From Pisolithus tinctorius (Eukaryota; Basidiomycota; Agaricomycetes; Boletales; Pisolithaceae), in contig JANFAH010000005.1 in NCBI GenBank assembly GCA_024663395.1, forward strand, positions 806,001 through 870,000: a DNA stretch of 64,000 nt. Reading direction: 5' to 3'. This document shows positions 47,889 through 58,817 of the stretch, one piece after another. Position 1 is the stretch's first letter; each line of letters begins with the position of its first letter. The notes under the pieces were generated by a model. It ran no database searches. It was not told where the DNA came from and was given only the letters and a program-made list of their open reading frames with translations. Position numbers and translations under genes: made by a program.

Positions 47889-48970
47889 TTACAAGTCGTC
47901 ATCTTCCTCCGGAAGAGGAACGGCTTCGGCCTACACCGCGTGTTAGCCTCAGGTCGAAGCGACGTTAAACCAAATACATACATGCTTCAGCTCCTCGTTG
48001 TATTGTGCCATCAGCTTAGCGTCGACTGCGACCTCTGCGGGAGCAAGTGCCGGGGCCGCAACAAATTCAAGCTCGGCATTTCTAATAGATGCAATTAGTC
48101 AGCTATTCCTGAACTGGTGAGGTGGAATACTAACCCGACGAGCTTCCTTGCCAGCCAAAGGAATGGCTTTTCGAAGTTGTAATTGGATTTTGCGGAGATC
48201 TCAAAGTACTGCAAATTCTTTTTGCGATGGAAGGTGACATTGCCAGTCTTGACTTTGCGTTCCTGTTGCAGGATTATTAACCCACTTCGACCGACGGTTG
48301 GTTGATCACACATACCTTCACGTCAACCTTGTTTCCACACAGCACGATGGGGATGTTCTCGCAAACGCGCTCAAGATCCCGGTGCCAGTTGGGCACATTC
48401 TTGTACGTGATTCTGGATGTGACATCGAACATGATGATACCACACTGCCCCTGGATGTAGTAGCCGTCACGAAGACCACCAAACTTTTCCTGGCCAGCAG
48501 TATCCCAAACATTGAAGCATATCGTGCCGTAGTTCGTTGTAAAGCCGAGGGGGTGAACCTCGACACCAAGCGTGGCTGATCGCCCACGTCAGGACACTGC
48601 ACGCCACATGAACGACGGATAATAGGGAGTAGTCATACCGATGTATTTTTTCTCGAATTCGCCAGTCAAATGACGCTACAAGTTTGCCTAGATCAGCGGG
48701 CGATCATCGGCAGCGCATCTCCTCTTACCTTGACAAAGGTCGTCTTTCCGGTACCACCATCACCAACTGCGTTGATTTACCATTCGGGTGCGCGGAAAAG
48801 CGAAATCGGGCGACGTCGGGTGATTGAAAGCAAGGATATAAACCGACAAGCACATGGATCGATCAGATGAATGGTATGACGATGGGTTTTCAGCGCGACG
48901 ATGGTCGACGGGTCAAGATATGCGTACCGAGCACAAGTTTGAAGGTAGGAACTGGAGCTCCCTGGGCCAT
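47889..48970 (-). CDS. GSP1: GTP-binding nuclear protein Ran
   Basis: GTPase that sets the direction of nuclear transport. Exons are 48970-48928, 48766-48729, 48675-48639, 48575-48316, 48262-48135, 48081-47982 and 47930-47889, giving 215 residues. Motifs: [34 protein letters not shown] (switch I), [20 protein letters not shown] (switch II), [32 protein letters not shown], and the acidic C-terminal PLPEEDDDL that contacts karyopherins. The 160-base first intron is long for this window. The N-terminus [15 protein letters not shown] is normal. Confidence 0.97.
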
Positions 48971-49850
48971 AGCCGTTACTCGTAATTAGAGAGATAGTAG
49001 TGATGAAAGAGAAGAAAACGGATTGGAACAAAGTCAAAAAGCAAAGAACGGAAGATGAGATAAGGTTTGTTTTCCTTGCACCGCCCTGTGGGGGGTGTTG
49101 AACATCGCTCACGTGCTGATCCCACCCCTATGATATGGCGTGGAGTTTGGAGTCAAGTACTACCACCACATCGTTCCCGTCCCAAGTTCAACGGTGAATT
49201 TCTTAAGCACGCTCACAGTACATGCTTCAGCGGATCAACCGGACGATGAACATGGCATCTTAGATCTCGTGATGTGCAGTGAGAATGATAGGGTCATCGC
49301 ATCAACATCGTAAGCACATATCCGCCACCGACAAGTCTCCGCTGAAGTATTTACATTTGCAGATCAGACTCAGGTCGAACATAATGCGGTTCGCTTGGTG
49401 GAGGAGCTGTCAAGAGTAAATATAGGGTCATCGTTGACATATCCTGCTGACAGTGTACATTCGTTCCGTGGGAGGATGCGGCACTCCTGCTCCAGTGGCA
49501 CAAGTATGACCAGCCACTTTCCATAGGCCATCGTAATAGTGCAGGGGATACCACAAATAGTCACCAAATCACTTGCAAGTCTATCGACGTCACCTTTGGT
49601 CACCTGGGAGAGGACCGACTCAGTAGTTCGACGGTGAGTACTTGAGTAATCAAGGGGCGATGTCACGGGGCGTCAGCCCTCGGCATCTCGGCATTCCTCT
49701 AACCTTCGGTCCTGGCTGCAGAGTCTCTGTCATCATCACCTCAGTGGTACATATATATGAAATGTACCTGCAGCCCTGCAGCCTGTTTCATCGGTATCTC
49801 TGTTCCCACTCAGCATCTAGGCAGTGACGAAGAACATTCACTCGCCCCAA
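48971..49850. other. Intergenic 0.88 kb before the MFS tandem
   Basis: Marks the change from dense housekeeping genes to accessory genes. A 98-codon minus-strand frame (49666-49370) has no ATG start or family features. The last 120 bases resemble the region upstream of the second MFS copy and are likely part of the duplicated unit and promoter. No gene seen. Confidence 0.5.
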
Positions 49851-52760
49851 ATGGCTGTCGAAATTGAGAGTGCGAAAAACGAGATCAGCAAGTCCACCAA
49901 AGAAGCTGGCACGTCATGGAAACAAAACGAAGAACACGTCTTGCCCAAGAACCGTTTAGGTATCGTCTTCTTCGGTTTGATGTGCAGCGTCTTCTTGGCC
50001 GCCTTGGATCAGGTACGCCCCTTACTCCCTCGTAGTGTCCGTCATGTCCTTATTTCCCCAGACAATCGTCGCTACCGCTTTGCCCACTATCGTGGCAGAT
50101 CTTGGTGGCGGAAGGAACTACAGCTGGGTTGGAAGGTAACCTACGTTACTGGCACCATTGTACACCCAATGCTTATATGCATGATTAACAGCGCCTACAT
50201 GTTGGCATGTGCTGCCATCGGACCATTGTATGGCAAACTCTCTGACATGCTAGGTCAGTTCTCGGGTCGATTTTTTTGTCAGCCATCGTCACCTCCCCTT
50301 TCAGGCCGAAAGCCCGTGTTATACAGTTGCATTGTGATATTCTTAGTACGTACCCTCGTGGGATAGGAGCCCTTCCTAACCCCTTTGCCCAGGTGGGCTC
50401 TGCGTTGTGTGGTGCCGCCCAAAACATGACGTGGCTTATCATTTCCCGTGCTTTTCAAGGCATTGGGGGTGGCGGTATTATCCAGCTCGTACAGATCACC
50501 ATCTCAGACATTGTTTCCTTGCAGGAGTAAGTATGCACGTTAACCGTGGCACACAGTATTTAATTCATTTTCAAGTCGAGGAAAGTATGGTGGTTATATT
50601 GGCGCAACCTGGGGCGTTGCCAGGTAATTTTGGATTTTAGTACCTCCGCCGACAGGCTGGCTGAAATCTCGAACAGCGTAGTGGGTCCACTTCTCGGTGG
50701 AGTCCGTCGATGTTCCCAGTTTCAGGTCATGAGACTTAATCTGTCTTTGGTAGGTTTTTACCGATAAAATCTCGTGGCGCTGGTAAGTGAGCCAATACAT
50801 TCTGACTATGTTTGTTGATGTCGCCTCAGGTGTTTTTGGATCAATCTGTGAGCTTCCTTGCCTTTTCTAAATTACGCATCTAAGCGTGGTTTAGGCCCAC
50901 CGGTGGGCTTGCGGGCGCCTTGCTGTTCTTATTCTTGAACCTCAATCCTCATCAGCGAAAACCGTGGCGTGAATACGTCCATGAATTTGATTTTCTTGGA
51001 CTTGCGCTCATAGTATCCGGAGTCGTTTGCTTGTTAATCGGGTTTAATTCAAGTGAAACGGAATGTAGGTCATTGTGGCTCTGCAATGATGTCTAGTTCT
51101 CCTATTTTTCTTTCTTTCTTCAGGGCAGAGCGCAGAGACCATCGTGCTTCTTGCGGTTGGCGGAGTTCTGCTTGGCGCTGGGGCGGTCAACGAAATATAT
51201 ACCAAACGATCAGCGATCATCCCCGCAAGATTGTTTAAAGTACGTGATTTTCTCACGGGTCATAATTCGCCCTTGATGGTCTCTCCAGACCCGTACAACT
51301 GGCGCCATCCTGATCTCTGTTTTCTTGCATGCACTTGTGTTTTTTGGCGGTACGCGTCCCACTTCACCAACCGTGATTTTCCATCTAATATATTTTTGGC
51401 TAGGTTCCTAGTACGGTTTACGGTTTTATTCTGCCATCACTTTCGTTTGCTAACGCTTCGATAGTTACCTGCCAATGTATTATCAAGGTATGACCAGCAC
51501 ATTACCTTTCTGCCCCTATACCTTATTTTTGCACACTAGTTCTTGGTGCTTCTGCCACGGGTTCCGGCATTCGGTCAGTTACTTCTCCTATGTTATCTCA
51601 CCCCATCTCATCGCCTTCTCAAGGATGCTTCCCTTCTCTCTTGGTAGCGCATTGCTCTCCATTATATCAGGGATTATAGTTACCCGAACTGGATCTTATC
51701 GTCCAGTAATGTGGGGTGCTTGGGCGGTGATGACTATTGGATGGGGTCTCATGATCATGTTGGACAGCACTTCTAATAAGTGCGTAATAGCAGTCCGTTG
51801 TGATCCATCTCACCTTTTCCCTCCAGCGCTGAGAAGGAGTTATATCCATTGGTCACGGCGGCCGGGCTTGGTTGCTTATTTCAGGTACGGAATCGGATAT
51901 CCTCTTGATCGAATCGCTGAACATTCTATCCTGAATTCAGACGCCGCTCATTGGGTTGCAGGCTGCTATGCCCCTGAAGGATATGGCCACCAGCACGGGT
52001 GCATTTGTTTTTCTCCGGTAAGTGCGACGTTCATTTACGTTACACCAACCCTCATCATTAGTTCAGTATTCTTGGGGGGACCGTTGGCATCACCATCGGC
52101 GAAACTATTATTTCAAGCGTGCTCCCACGAAAACTTAGTGGAATTCAAGGTCTGAGTATCGGCATCTCCGTTGCAGATATCAATGATAGCGTAAGGCAAA
52201 TTGCTTCGATTTCCGTGAGTCGGCGCCTTCTCCACCTCTCACTCTCTTTGAACGGCCTCACTTCTTAGGATCCAACCCTCCGAGCAGAGGTCATGCATGC
52301 GTACGCTCGATCCATCAGTACGATTTGGCTCGTCAATACACCCGTGTCGGCGTTTGGGTTCCTGACTGTACTGTGTATCAAGGCCTATACACTGAAACGA
52401 AACATTGTCCGCGGTGGAGCTTCCAAACCAATTGACACAGAGAAAGGGGCTGCACCTCAGTCAGAAGCCGAAGCTGGTACCGGTGGCGTAGAAGTCACGG
52501 ACGCTAAAAGAACAGGGAATGACGAAGAAGTTGCACGCGACGATGCCACTGAACGGACGCATGTTTCGCCATAGGTGAACTCGAAACGCCGCTGCGGACG
52601 AGCTACACTCACTGTAATCCGGATATCCGGCGCAATTGGGTCATCTCTAGGGTATCGCTAATCCCAAGCAACCCTCATAGTAGACGCTACGATCTCCGTA
52701 GATACGTCAACCATTGCATACTGTAGTGCGGATCATGTCCATTAGCATCCCCCGCTGTAA
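49720..52760 (+). repeat. Tandem duplication unit, first copy
   Basis: Approximate limits. About 130 bases of promoter, the whole first MFS gene with its introns and about 180 bases downstream match the second copy at 53600-56660. Similarity continues through introns and flanks, so the copy was made at the DNA level and not by retrotransposition. Confidence 0.75.
49851..52574 (+). CDS. MFS transporter, DHA2-type (14-span drug:H+ antiporter-like), first copy
   Basis: Membrane exporter of the major facilitator superfamily. At least 17 short exons can be followed from ATG 49851 (exon 1 ends 50012) to TAG 52572-52574, about 590 residues. Seen: LGIVFFGLMCSVFLAALDQ, TIVATALPTIVADLGGG, AYMLACAAIGPLYGKLSDML, GRKPVLYS (loop 2-3), ISRAFQGIGGGGI, the ALDQT-like and RxxQGxGG motifs of DHA2 pumps, ISWRWCFWINLP, KRSAIIPARLF, YLPMYYQ and GSYRPVMWGAWAVM. 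The C-terminal tail is acidic and hydrophilic. One intron near 51354 keeps frame only with a GC donor (AC|GCGT). Substrate unknown. All exons are open, so the gene looks functional. Confidence 0.85.
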
Positions 52761-53138
52761 TATATAACGAAGTAGATTTATGACTTGTAACGTCTGTTTT
52801 TCGCAGGCTAGGGATGTTGTGTCAGCACTGTTCGTGATGATGCTTCTGTAGCTGAGGTCACATGTCCTCAGCAGCATGGTTTCACAGTTGGGTCATGCAC
52901 CCCGATCGTACAAGGAAGATCTTGATAAAGTTAGTTTTTACTCGACCTTCACGGAGGATGACCTGTCAAAAACGCCAACGATGCCGTCAACGGGGCCGAG
53001 GTGTGGTCTGTTTCACCGCCACTGTCAACTTTTCGAGCTGCCAGTTTATTTGTTTCTTTCCACGTCTTCATCCCCACTAACTTATGCTATGTAGATGTCA
53101 GCCAGAATGGAATGTTACCTACCTTTTGATGTCTTCAT

Positions 53139-53594
53139 ATGTCTGGACGTTGCCATGGTGGGCGGCAATCTGGGGTTTCCCGGGTAATAGAACCCGCGGG
53201 TGTCATTCGGGTATGCCACGCGTATCCGACGAGCCCGCGGGGGCCAACGTTTCAAGCTCTTGGAGGATATGTAATGCATTGGTATGTCTACATGATCCAA
53301 TTACTGTCAAGTGGTGCTCGTGGTATGATGTTAGTCGGTCAGGATGTCAGATCTTCAGACCCGACAGTCGATACAAACCGGATTGCTTTTTCCATTACAT
53401 GTCCCACTCGGTCGCGTACGGGCGAACTGCGAAGAAGCTGTTCACCTGCGGACATAGAACCCGGTGTGACCCGGATTAACGGTCAAGAATTCTGCATTCC
53501 CTATCAACGCCGATTCTATAGTGATATGCCTCTGTCCGCCACGCAACGAGATGACCCGTGTATTATGCCACTCGTTGACCCATTAATGCATTAG
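53139..53594 (+). CDS. Orphan ORF between the two MFS copies, function unknown
   Basis: An uninterrupted 151-codon frame starting at an ATG and ending TAG, the longest in the 1.1 kb spacer. It reads MSGRCHGGRQSG, PAGVIRVCHAYPTSPRGPTF, ALGGYVMHWYVYMIQLLS, RINGQEFCIPYQRRFYSDMP and ends MPLVDPLMH. There are no recognisable domains, signal peptide or repeats; one moderately hydrophobic stretch is present. A protein-like fragment in another frame (LPFDVFICLDVAMVGGNLGF, about 53115-53180) just upstream hints at a multi-exon gene or a broken relic. The matching place after the second MFS copy lacks it. Low confidence that it is translated. Confidence 0.3.
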   Translation: MSGRCHGGRQSGVSRVIEPAGVIRVCHAYPTSPRGPTFQALGGYVMHWYVYMIQLLSSGARGMMLVGQDVRSSDPTVDTNRIAFSITCPTRSRTGELRRSCSPADIEPGVTRINGQEFCIPYQRRFYSDMPLSATQRDDPCIMPLVDPLMH

Positions 53595-53599
53595 CCTCA

Positions 53600-56500
53600 A
53601 TGCATCGCCCCATTCGTATATATGATATGAAATACCCTTGCCACGACCTGCTTCACAGGGTTCTCTGCTCCCACTCACCTCCTAGTGTCTCTGGGCTGTC
53701 GCGAAGAACATTCACCCGCCCAAATGACTGTTGAAAGTGCAACGAATGAGGACAGCAAGCCCACTAAGGAAGCTGGCGCGTCATGGAAGCAAAACGAAGA
53801 ACTCGTCTTGCCCAAAAACCATTTGTGGATCGTTTTCATTGGGTTAATGTCCACCCTCTTCTTGGCCGCCTTGGACCAGGTACGTTATTTATCGTTCCGT
53901 AGCCCCAGTCATGCCCTTACTTCCCCAGACAATCGTCGCTACAGCTTTGCCCACTATTGTGGCAGATCTTGGCGGCGGGAGGAACTATAGCTGGGTTGGA
54001 AGGTAGTCTAGGTCGCTGGCACCATTTTACATTAAATGCTCAAGTGCGTGATCAATAGCGCCTACATGGTGACATGTGCTGCCCTCGGGCCATTGTATGG
54101 TAAACTCTCTGACATGCTAGGTCAGTCCTCTCTTCGAGTCGATTTTTTGTCAGTCGTCGTCACCTCCCCTTTCAGGCCGAAAGCCCGTGTTATATGGTTC
54201 CATTGTGATATTCTTAGTAAGTACCCTCGTGGGGTAGGAACCCTTGCTAACCCCTTTGCCCAGGTGGGCTCCGCGTTTTGTGGTGCTGCCCAAAACATGA
54301 CGTGGCTTATCATTTCCCGTGCATTTCAAGGCATTGGGGGTGCTGGTATCGTTCAGCTCGTCCAGATCACTATCTCGGACATCGTCTCCTTGCAGGAGTG
54401 AGTTTTTGTATCCACCTTGTCACATAGCTAATTTCTTTCCAGTCGAGGAAAGTACGTTGGGTACATTGGCTCAACCTGGGGGATTGCAAGGTAATTCTGC
54501 ACTCCAGTATCACTGACACGTTGGCTGAAGTCCCAAACAGTGTAGTAGGACCGCTTTTCGGTGGAGTCCGTTGATATTCTAATTTCATGTCATCGGAGGA
54601 TTTAACTCGTCTTTGGTAGGTTTTGACCGATAAAGTCTCGTGGCGCTGGTAAGTGAGCCATTACACTCTGAATGTTTTGTGTTGACATCTCCTCAGGTGT
54701 TTCTGGATTAATCTGTATACTTCCTTACCTTCTCTAAATTATGTGTCTAAGCATGATTTAGGCCCACTGGCGGTATCGCGGGTGCCTTGCTGTTCTTATT
54801 CTTGAATCTCAATCCGCATCAGCGAAAGCCGTGGCGTGAATACGTCCATGAATTCGATTTTCTTGGACTTGCGCTCATAGTATCCGGAGTCGTCTGCTTG
54901 TTAATGGGGTTCAATTCGAGTCAAATTAATTGTGAGTCATCGCAGCACTGTCATGATGTCCGGCTCTCTCATTTTTTTCTCCCTCAGGGCGAAGTGCAGA
55001 AACAATCGTGCTTCTTGTGGTCGGCGGAGTTCTGCTTGGCGCTGGGGGGGTCAACGAAATATACACCAAACGATCAGCGATCATCCCCGCAAGATTGTTT
55101 AAAGTACGTATCCCGTTCATGGTTCACAATTCATCCCTTACCCCACCCCTCCAGACACGTACAACTAGTGCCATCCTGATCTCTTCCTTTTTGCATGCCT
55201 TTATGTTTTTTAACGGTACGCGTTTCGCTTTGGTGATTATGATTTTTCATCCAATTTGTTTTTGGTTAGGCTCCTAGTACGTTTTATTTTGTCACCACTT
55301 GCACTTCCTAACATTTCTACAGCTACCTGCCTATGTATTACCAAGGTAGGATTAGTGTACTACATCACCGCGTTAATGCCTGACGTTGCACACCAGTTCT
55401 TGGTGCTTCTGCTACGATCTCTGGCGTTCGGTCAGCTGATCTCCAGGTTTTCTTGCACCGTCTCATCACTTTCTGCAGGACGCTCTCCTTTTCCCTCGGT
55501 AACGTACTTCCGTCCATCTTATCAGGGATCTTAGTTACCCGAACTGGATCCTATCGTCCACTGATGTGGGGCGCTTGGGCGGTAATGACTATCGGATGGG
55601 GTCTCATGATTATGTTGGATAGTACTTCTAATAAGTGCGTGGTCGCAGCCCATTGCGATCGCATCTCACCTTTTCCTCCAGCGCTGAGAAGGAACTATAC
55701 CCGCTGGTCACGGCAATCGGGGTTGGTTGCTTATTTCAGGTACGGAATTGGATATCCTCTTGGTCGGATCGCTGAACATTCTGTCCTGAACCCAGACGCC
55801 ACTTATCGGGTTGCAGGCTGCTATGCCCCTGAAGGATATGGCCACCAGCACGGGTGCATTTGTTTTTCTCCGGTAAGTGCGACATGACGTTACTCGGAAA
55901 TAGCAATCCTCACTATCCGTTCAGGATGCTCGGTGGAACCCTCGGGATAACTACCGGCGAAATTATTATCTCAAACGTACTCGTCCGAAAACTTAGTGGG
56001 ATTCAAGGTCTGAGTATAGGTACCTCTGTTGCGGACATCAATGATAGCGTAAGGCAAATTGCTTCGATTTCCGTGAGTCGGCGCACTCTCCACCTTCTCA
56101 CCCTCCTGAACGCCCTCACTTCCTAGAATCCTACCATTCGAGCGGAGGTCATGCACGCGTACGCTCGATCCATCAGTACGATCTGGCTGGTTAATACACC
56201 TGTTTCTGGATTTGGATTCCTGGCTGTACTGTGTATCAAGGCCTATACACTGAAACGAAACATTGTCCGCAGTGGGGCTTCCAAACCAATTGACACAGAA
56301 AAAGGGGCTGCACTTCAATCAGAAGCCGAAGCTGGTACCGGTGGCGTAGAAGTCACGGACACTAAAGGAACAGGGAATGACGAAAAAGTTGCAGGTGACG
56401 ATACCACTGAACGAACGCACGTTTCGTCTTAAGTGAACTCGAGAAGCCAGTGCAGACGAACTTCACTTACTGTAATCCGGATATCCAACACAATTGGGCC

Positions 56501-56660
56501 CTCCCTATGGTGTCTCTAACCCCAAGCAACACCCGTAGACACTGAATAATGATCGATGAGATGCCGTTAACCATTTCACGCTATGGTGCAAATCATGTCC
56601 TTCAGCGTCCCCCACTGTATGTATAACGGAGTATGTAGACCTGTGATCTTGTACCGTCTA
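53600..56660 (+). repeat. Tandem duplication unit, second copy
   Basis: Approximate limits, matching 49720-52760. Promoter, exons, introns and the first part of the 3' flank align with scattered substitutions and a few short indels in introns. The 3' flank shares the blocks CCCAAGCAAC and GGATATCC. Confidence 0.75.
53724..56432 (+). CDS. MFS transporter, DHA2-type, second copy
   Basis: Paralog of the gene at 49.85 kb with the same exon order and intron sites. Exon 1 is 53724-53879 and the stop TAA is 56430-56432. Seen: WIVFIGLMSTLFLAALDQ, ALPTIVADLGGG, LYGKLSDMLG, GRKPVLYGSIVIFL, RAFQGIGGAGIVQLVQITIS, GKYVGYIGSTWGIA, VSWRWCFWINLPTGG, and tail HAYARSISTIWLVNTPVSGF. Differences cluster in spans 11-13 (SATISGV for SATGSGI) and in the loop that leads the third exon (VTCAALGP for LACAAIGP), so substrate choice might differ. 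The same unusual AC|GC donor occurs near 55220. All exons remain open. Preceded by its own copied promoter. Confidence 0.85.
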
Positions 56661-57007
56661 TTTTCGTTGGCTAAGCACGATTCCCGATGATGTTTCATTA
56701 CCTGGCACCTAGTATTCTCATGTAGCTAGTTTCGCAACTCTCCGGGTTCTATGTATCTTCCTCTCGCAGGGCGATTTGATAGCCAGTCAGAACAGAATGT
56801 CATTAGTGTTGTTGGCGTTCCATCAAACAGTCTTCACAAGCTTATCCTAACTACATCATCATCGATCAACTGGAATGCTAATACAGTAAACCGCCAAAAA
56901 CAGGCGCTCCAAACAGCCTACAGGTCAAATTCAAAGAATAAGCAACAGCTGCAGGATCCATGCTACTGTACAACTCACCGGAAGGAATTCGGAGACCTCG
57001 AGGCCGC
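56433..57007. other. Intergenic between MFS copy 2 and the secreted protein
   Basis: About 575 bases with both 3' ends. The first 230 bases are the duplicated MFS flank; the rest holds no gene I can support. Confidence 0.5.
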
Positions 57008-57737
57008 TTACTTGGTTTCAGAGATACCAGCCGTCGAAAAGCGCCATGAAATGTCGTCGGGGGAGTCGCAAGTAGTGGTGGTACCAGTGGACCACTCATT
57101 GGGGATAGCAGCACAAGTCCAGTCACCCGGACAGCTATACAAGTGATAAGAGCCGTCCCAGCAGCTGGCGAATTCGCCGCTGATACAGGCGACATCACCG
57201 TCGTTGCACGATGAGCTGGCCGTCAATGTGGCATATTTATCGTTTAATGCCTTGGCAGCGGGGCCGTTCTGTTGGAGGTAGGCAGTAGAGCGACTGAATG
57301 GAAATCAACACGAGAGGACGAGGAGCAGGAGAATGTGCTACGCACGTCTTCAATGACTTAGGTCTGTCGGAAGTAGATCGCTTAGTCTCAGAGACACCAG
57401 CCACCGAAAATCGATACGCGATATCGTCTGGGGAATCACAGGTCGTGGTTGTACCATTGGACCACTCGTTAGGAATTGCAGCGCAAGTCCAGTCACCCGG
57501 ACAGCTGTATAAGTAGTAGGAGCCGTCCCAACAATGGGCGAACTGGCCACTAATGCAAGCGATGTCGCCATCATTGCAAGACGAGCTAGCGGTCAAGGTC
57601 GCGTATTTATCATTCAAGGCTTTAGCAGCGGCCCCGTTTTGTTGCAGGTAAGCGGTGGAGCGCTTAGAGTAGAGAGAAGCGCCGGAGGAGAGGAGAGCGG
57701 AAGAGAGGGCGACTGCAACGAAGCTGAAAGAGCGCAT
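57008..57737 (-). CDS. Secreted protein with two CBM19-like (chitin-binding) domains
   Basis: Likely extracellular carbohydrate-binding protein. Two exons (57737-57346 and 57293-57008) give 225 residues. Signal peptide: MRSFSFVAVALSSALLSSGA. Then come two copies of an about 95-residue unit: RSTAYLQQNG, AKALNDKYATLTASSSCNDG, GDIACISGQFAHCWDG, YLYSCPGDWTCAAIPNEW, GTTTTCDSPDDI, ending in SETK. Each unit has six cysteines in the spacing of CBM19 (CxxGDxACxxGxFxxC...C...C...C). The intron sits exactly between the two units, and the unit repeats the sequence around the junction, so the second arose by exon duplication. Chitin binding is inferred from the CBM19 match; no catalytic domain is present. 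Confidence 0.85.
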
Positions 57738-58817
57738 GTTCGACGATAAGGCGAGGGGACGAAGACGAAGGTAATAGATAGGTTAAATGTTGAAAAGTTG
57801 AGGTGGAGAACGCAAAATGACAGTGTTCGAACAGAGGTGAGCAACCAGGCTAAAGAAACAGGAGACGACGTATCCCAACCTTTTATACTTGGATGGGATC
57901 CAGGGCAGGGTGTTGAATTGAGGTCCTTAGCGAAGAGGCTGTAACAGTCGTGTCTCTCACTCTGATGGGGCAGTGCGACACATGAGAAATGTTTGATCGA
58001 TTCCTCGGCTGTCGCAACGCTCAGAGCGGCAGCTTCGATGTATTTGGTCTTGGTAGGCGGTAAACTATGGAACGAAAGACCGAAGTACCAAGGGGCGATG
58101 AGATACTTCGTCATTCCACATGTCGCCACATGATGGAGATTTACTGCAACACAGGAAATGTGATGTGATGATCCCGTCTCCTGTGTCTGGCAGATCAGCG
58201 TCCGCCACGGAACAGCCTCGAATGCCAAGGTTACAATTATTAAGACGACCACGCTTACACCATGTAACCCACCTACCACTTGGCGAATTGCTGTTACGAA
58301 GGCGTCGTTGCTCAGATCCGGATGCTATCACGATCACTCATATTGGGCCCTCGAATGATCAGCATGTTGGCAATTTCATCAGACTCACTAGATATTTAAT
58401 CGATAGAAGATTCTGAATTCAAGCCTACTCGAACTCGTACCATCTGGCGACCTGGGTTGAAGAGCAATACAGTATTTTCGAAAGAAAAAAAAATGGAGCG
58501 TAATCATGCGCTGATATGTACAGTGTTCGTCTACCATGTCATGCGCGTGGAGACAGCACTTGGTGTCGTATATTTCAGTGCAGAGTTCAGGATGGCACCA
58601 ACGCCGAAGGTGTTACATGGTGGAACCGTGTTGCTGAGATTCGTCGACCGTCGCCGAAGACGTTTACGTAGTACTTGAAGAACGTCGGTGACGACACGCG
58701 TTGGCGCACTGATCAGACGCCTTCACATGAGCTAAGCACGTGATCTCGGCTCTCCTGAAAAAGTTACAACCTGTGACTCTGAGGAAGGAAAAGGTCCAAG
58801 TCGAAGTCCTGCACGCC
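57738..58817. other. Divergent 1.08 kb promoter region
   Basis: Between the CBM19-like gene and UTP21. It holds the TATA box noted above and no convincing coding frame. The UTP21 promoter is probably the last 200 bases. Long upstream spacing is typical of secreted accessory genes. Confidence 0.5.
57881..57887 (-). promoter_or_regulatory. TATA box of the CBM19-like gene
   Basis: TATAAAA on the minus strand, about 145 bases upstream of the ATG, preceded by a long promoter of about 1 kb. TATA boxes are rare among the housekeeping promoters here. This fits a regulated, stress- or stage-specific gene. Confidence 0.6.

Noticed and set aside
53084..53479. 131-codon ORF overlapping the orphan ORF
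   Set aside because: It is in another frame of the same stretch with Trp/Cys-rich random-looking content; the 151-codon frame was judged the better candidate, though still doubtful.
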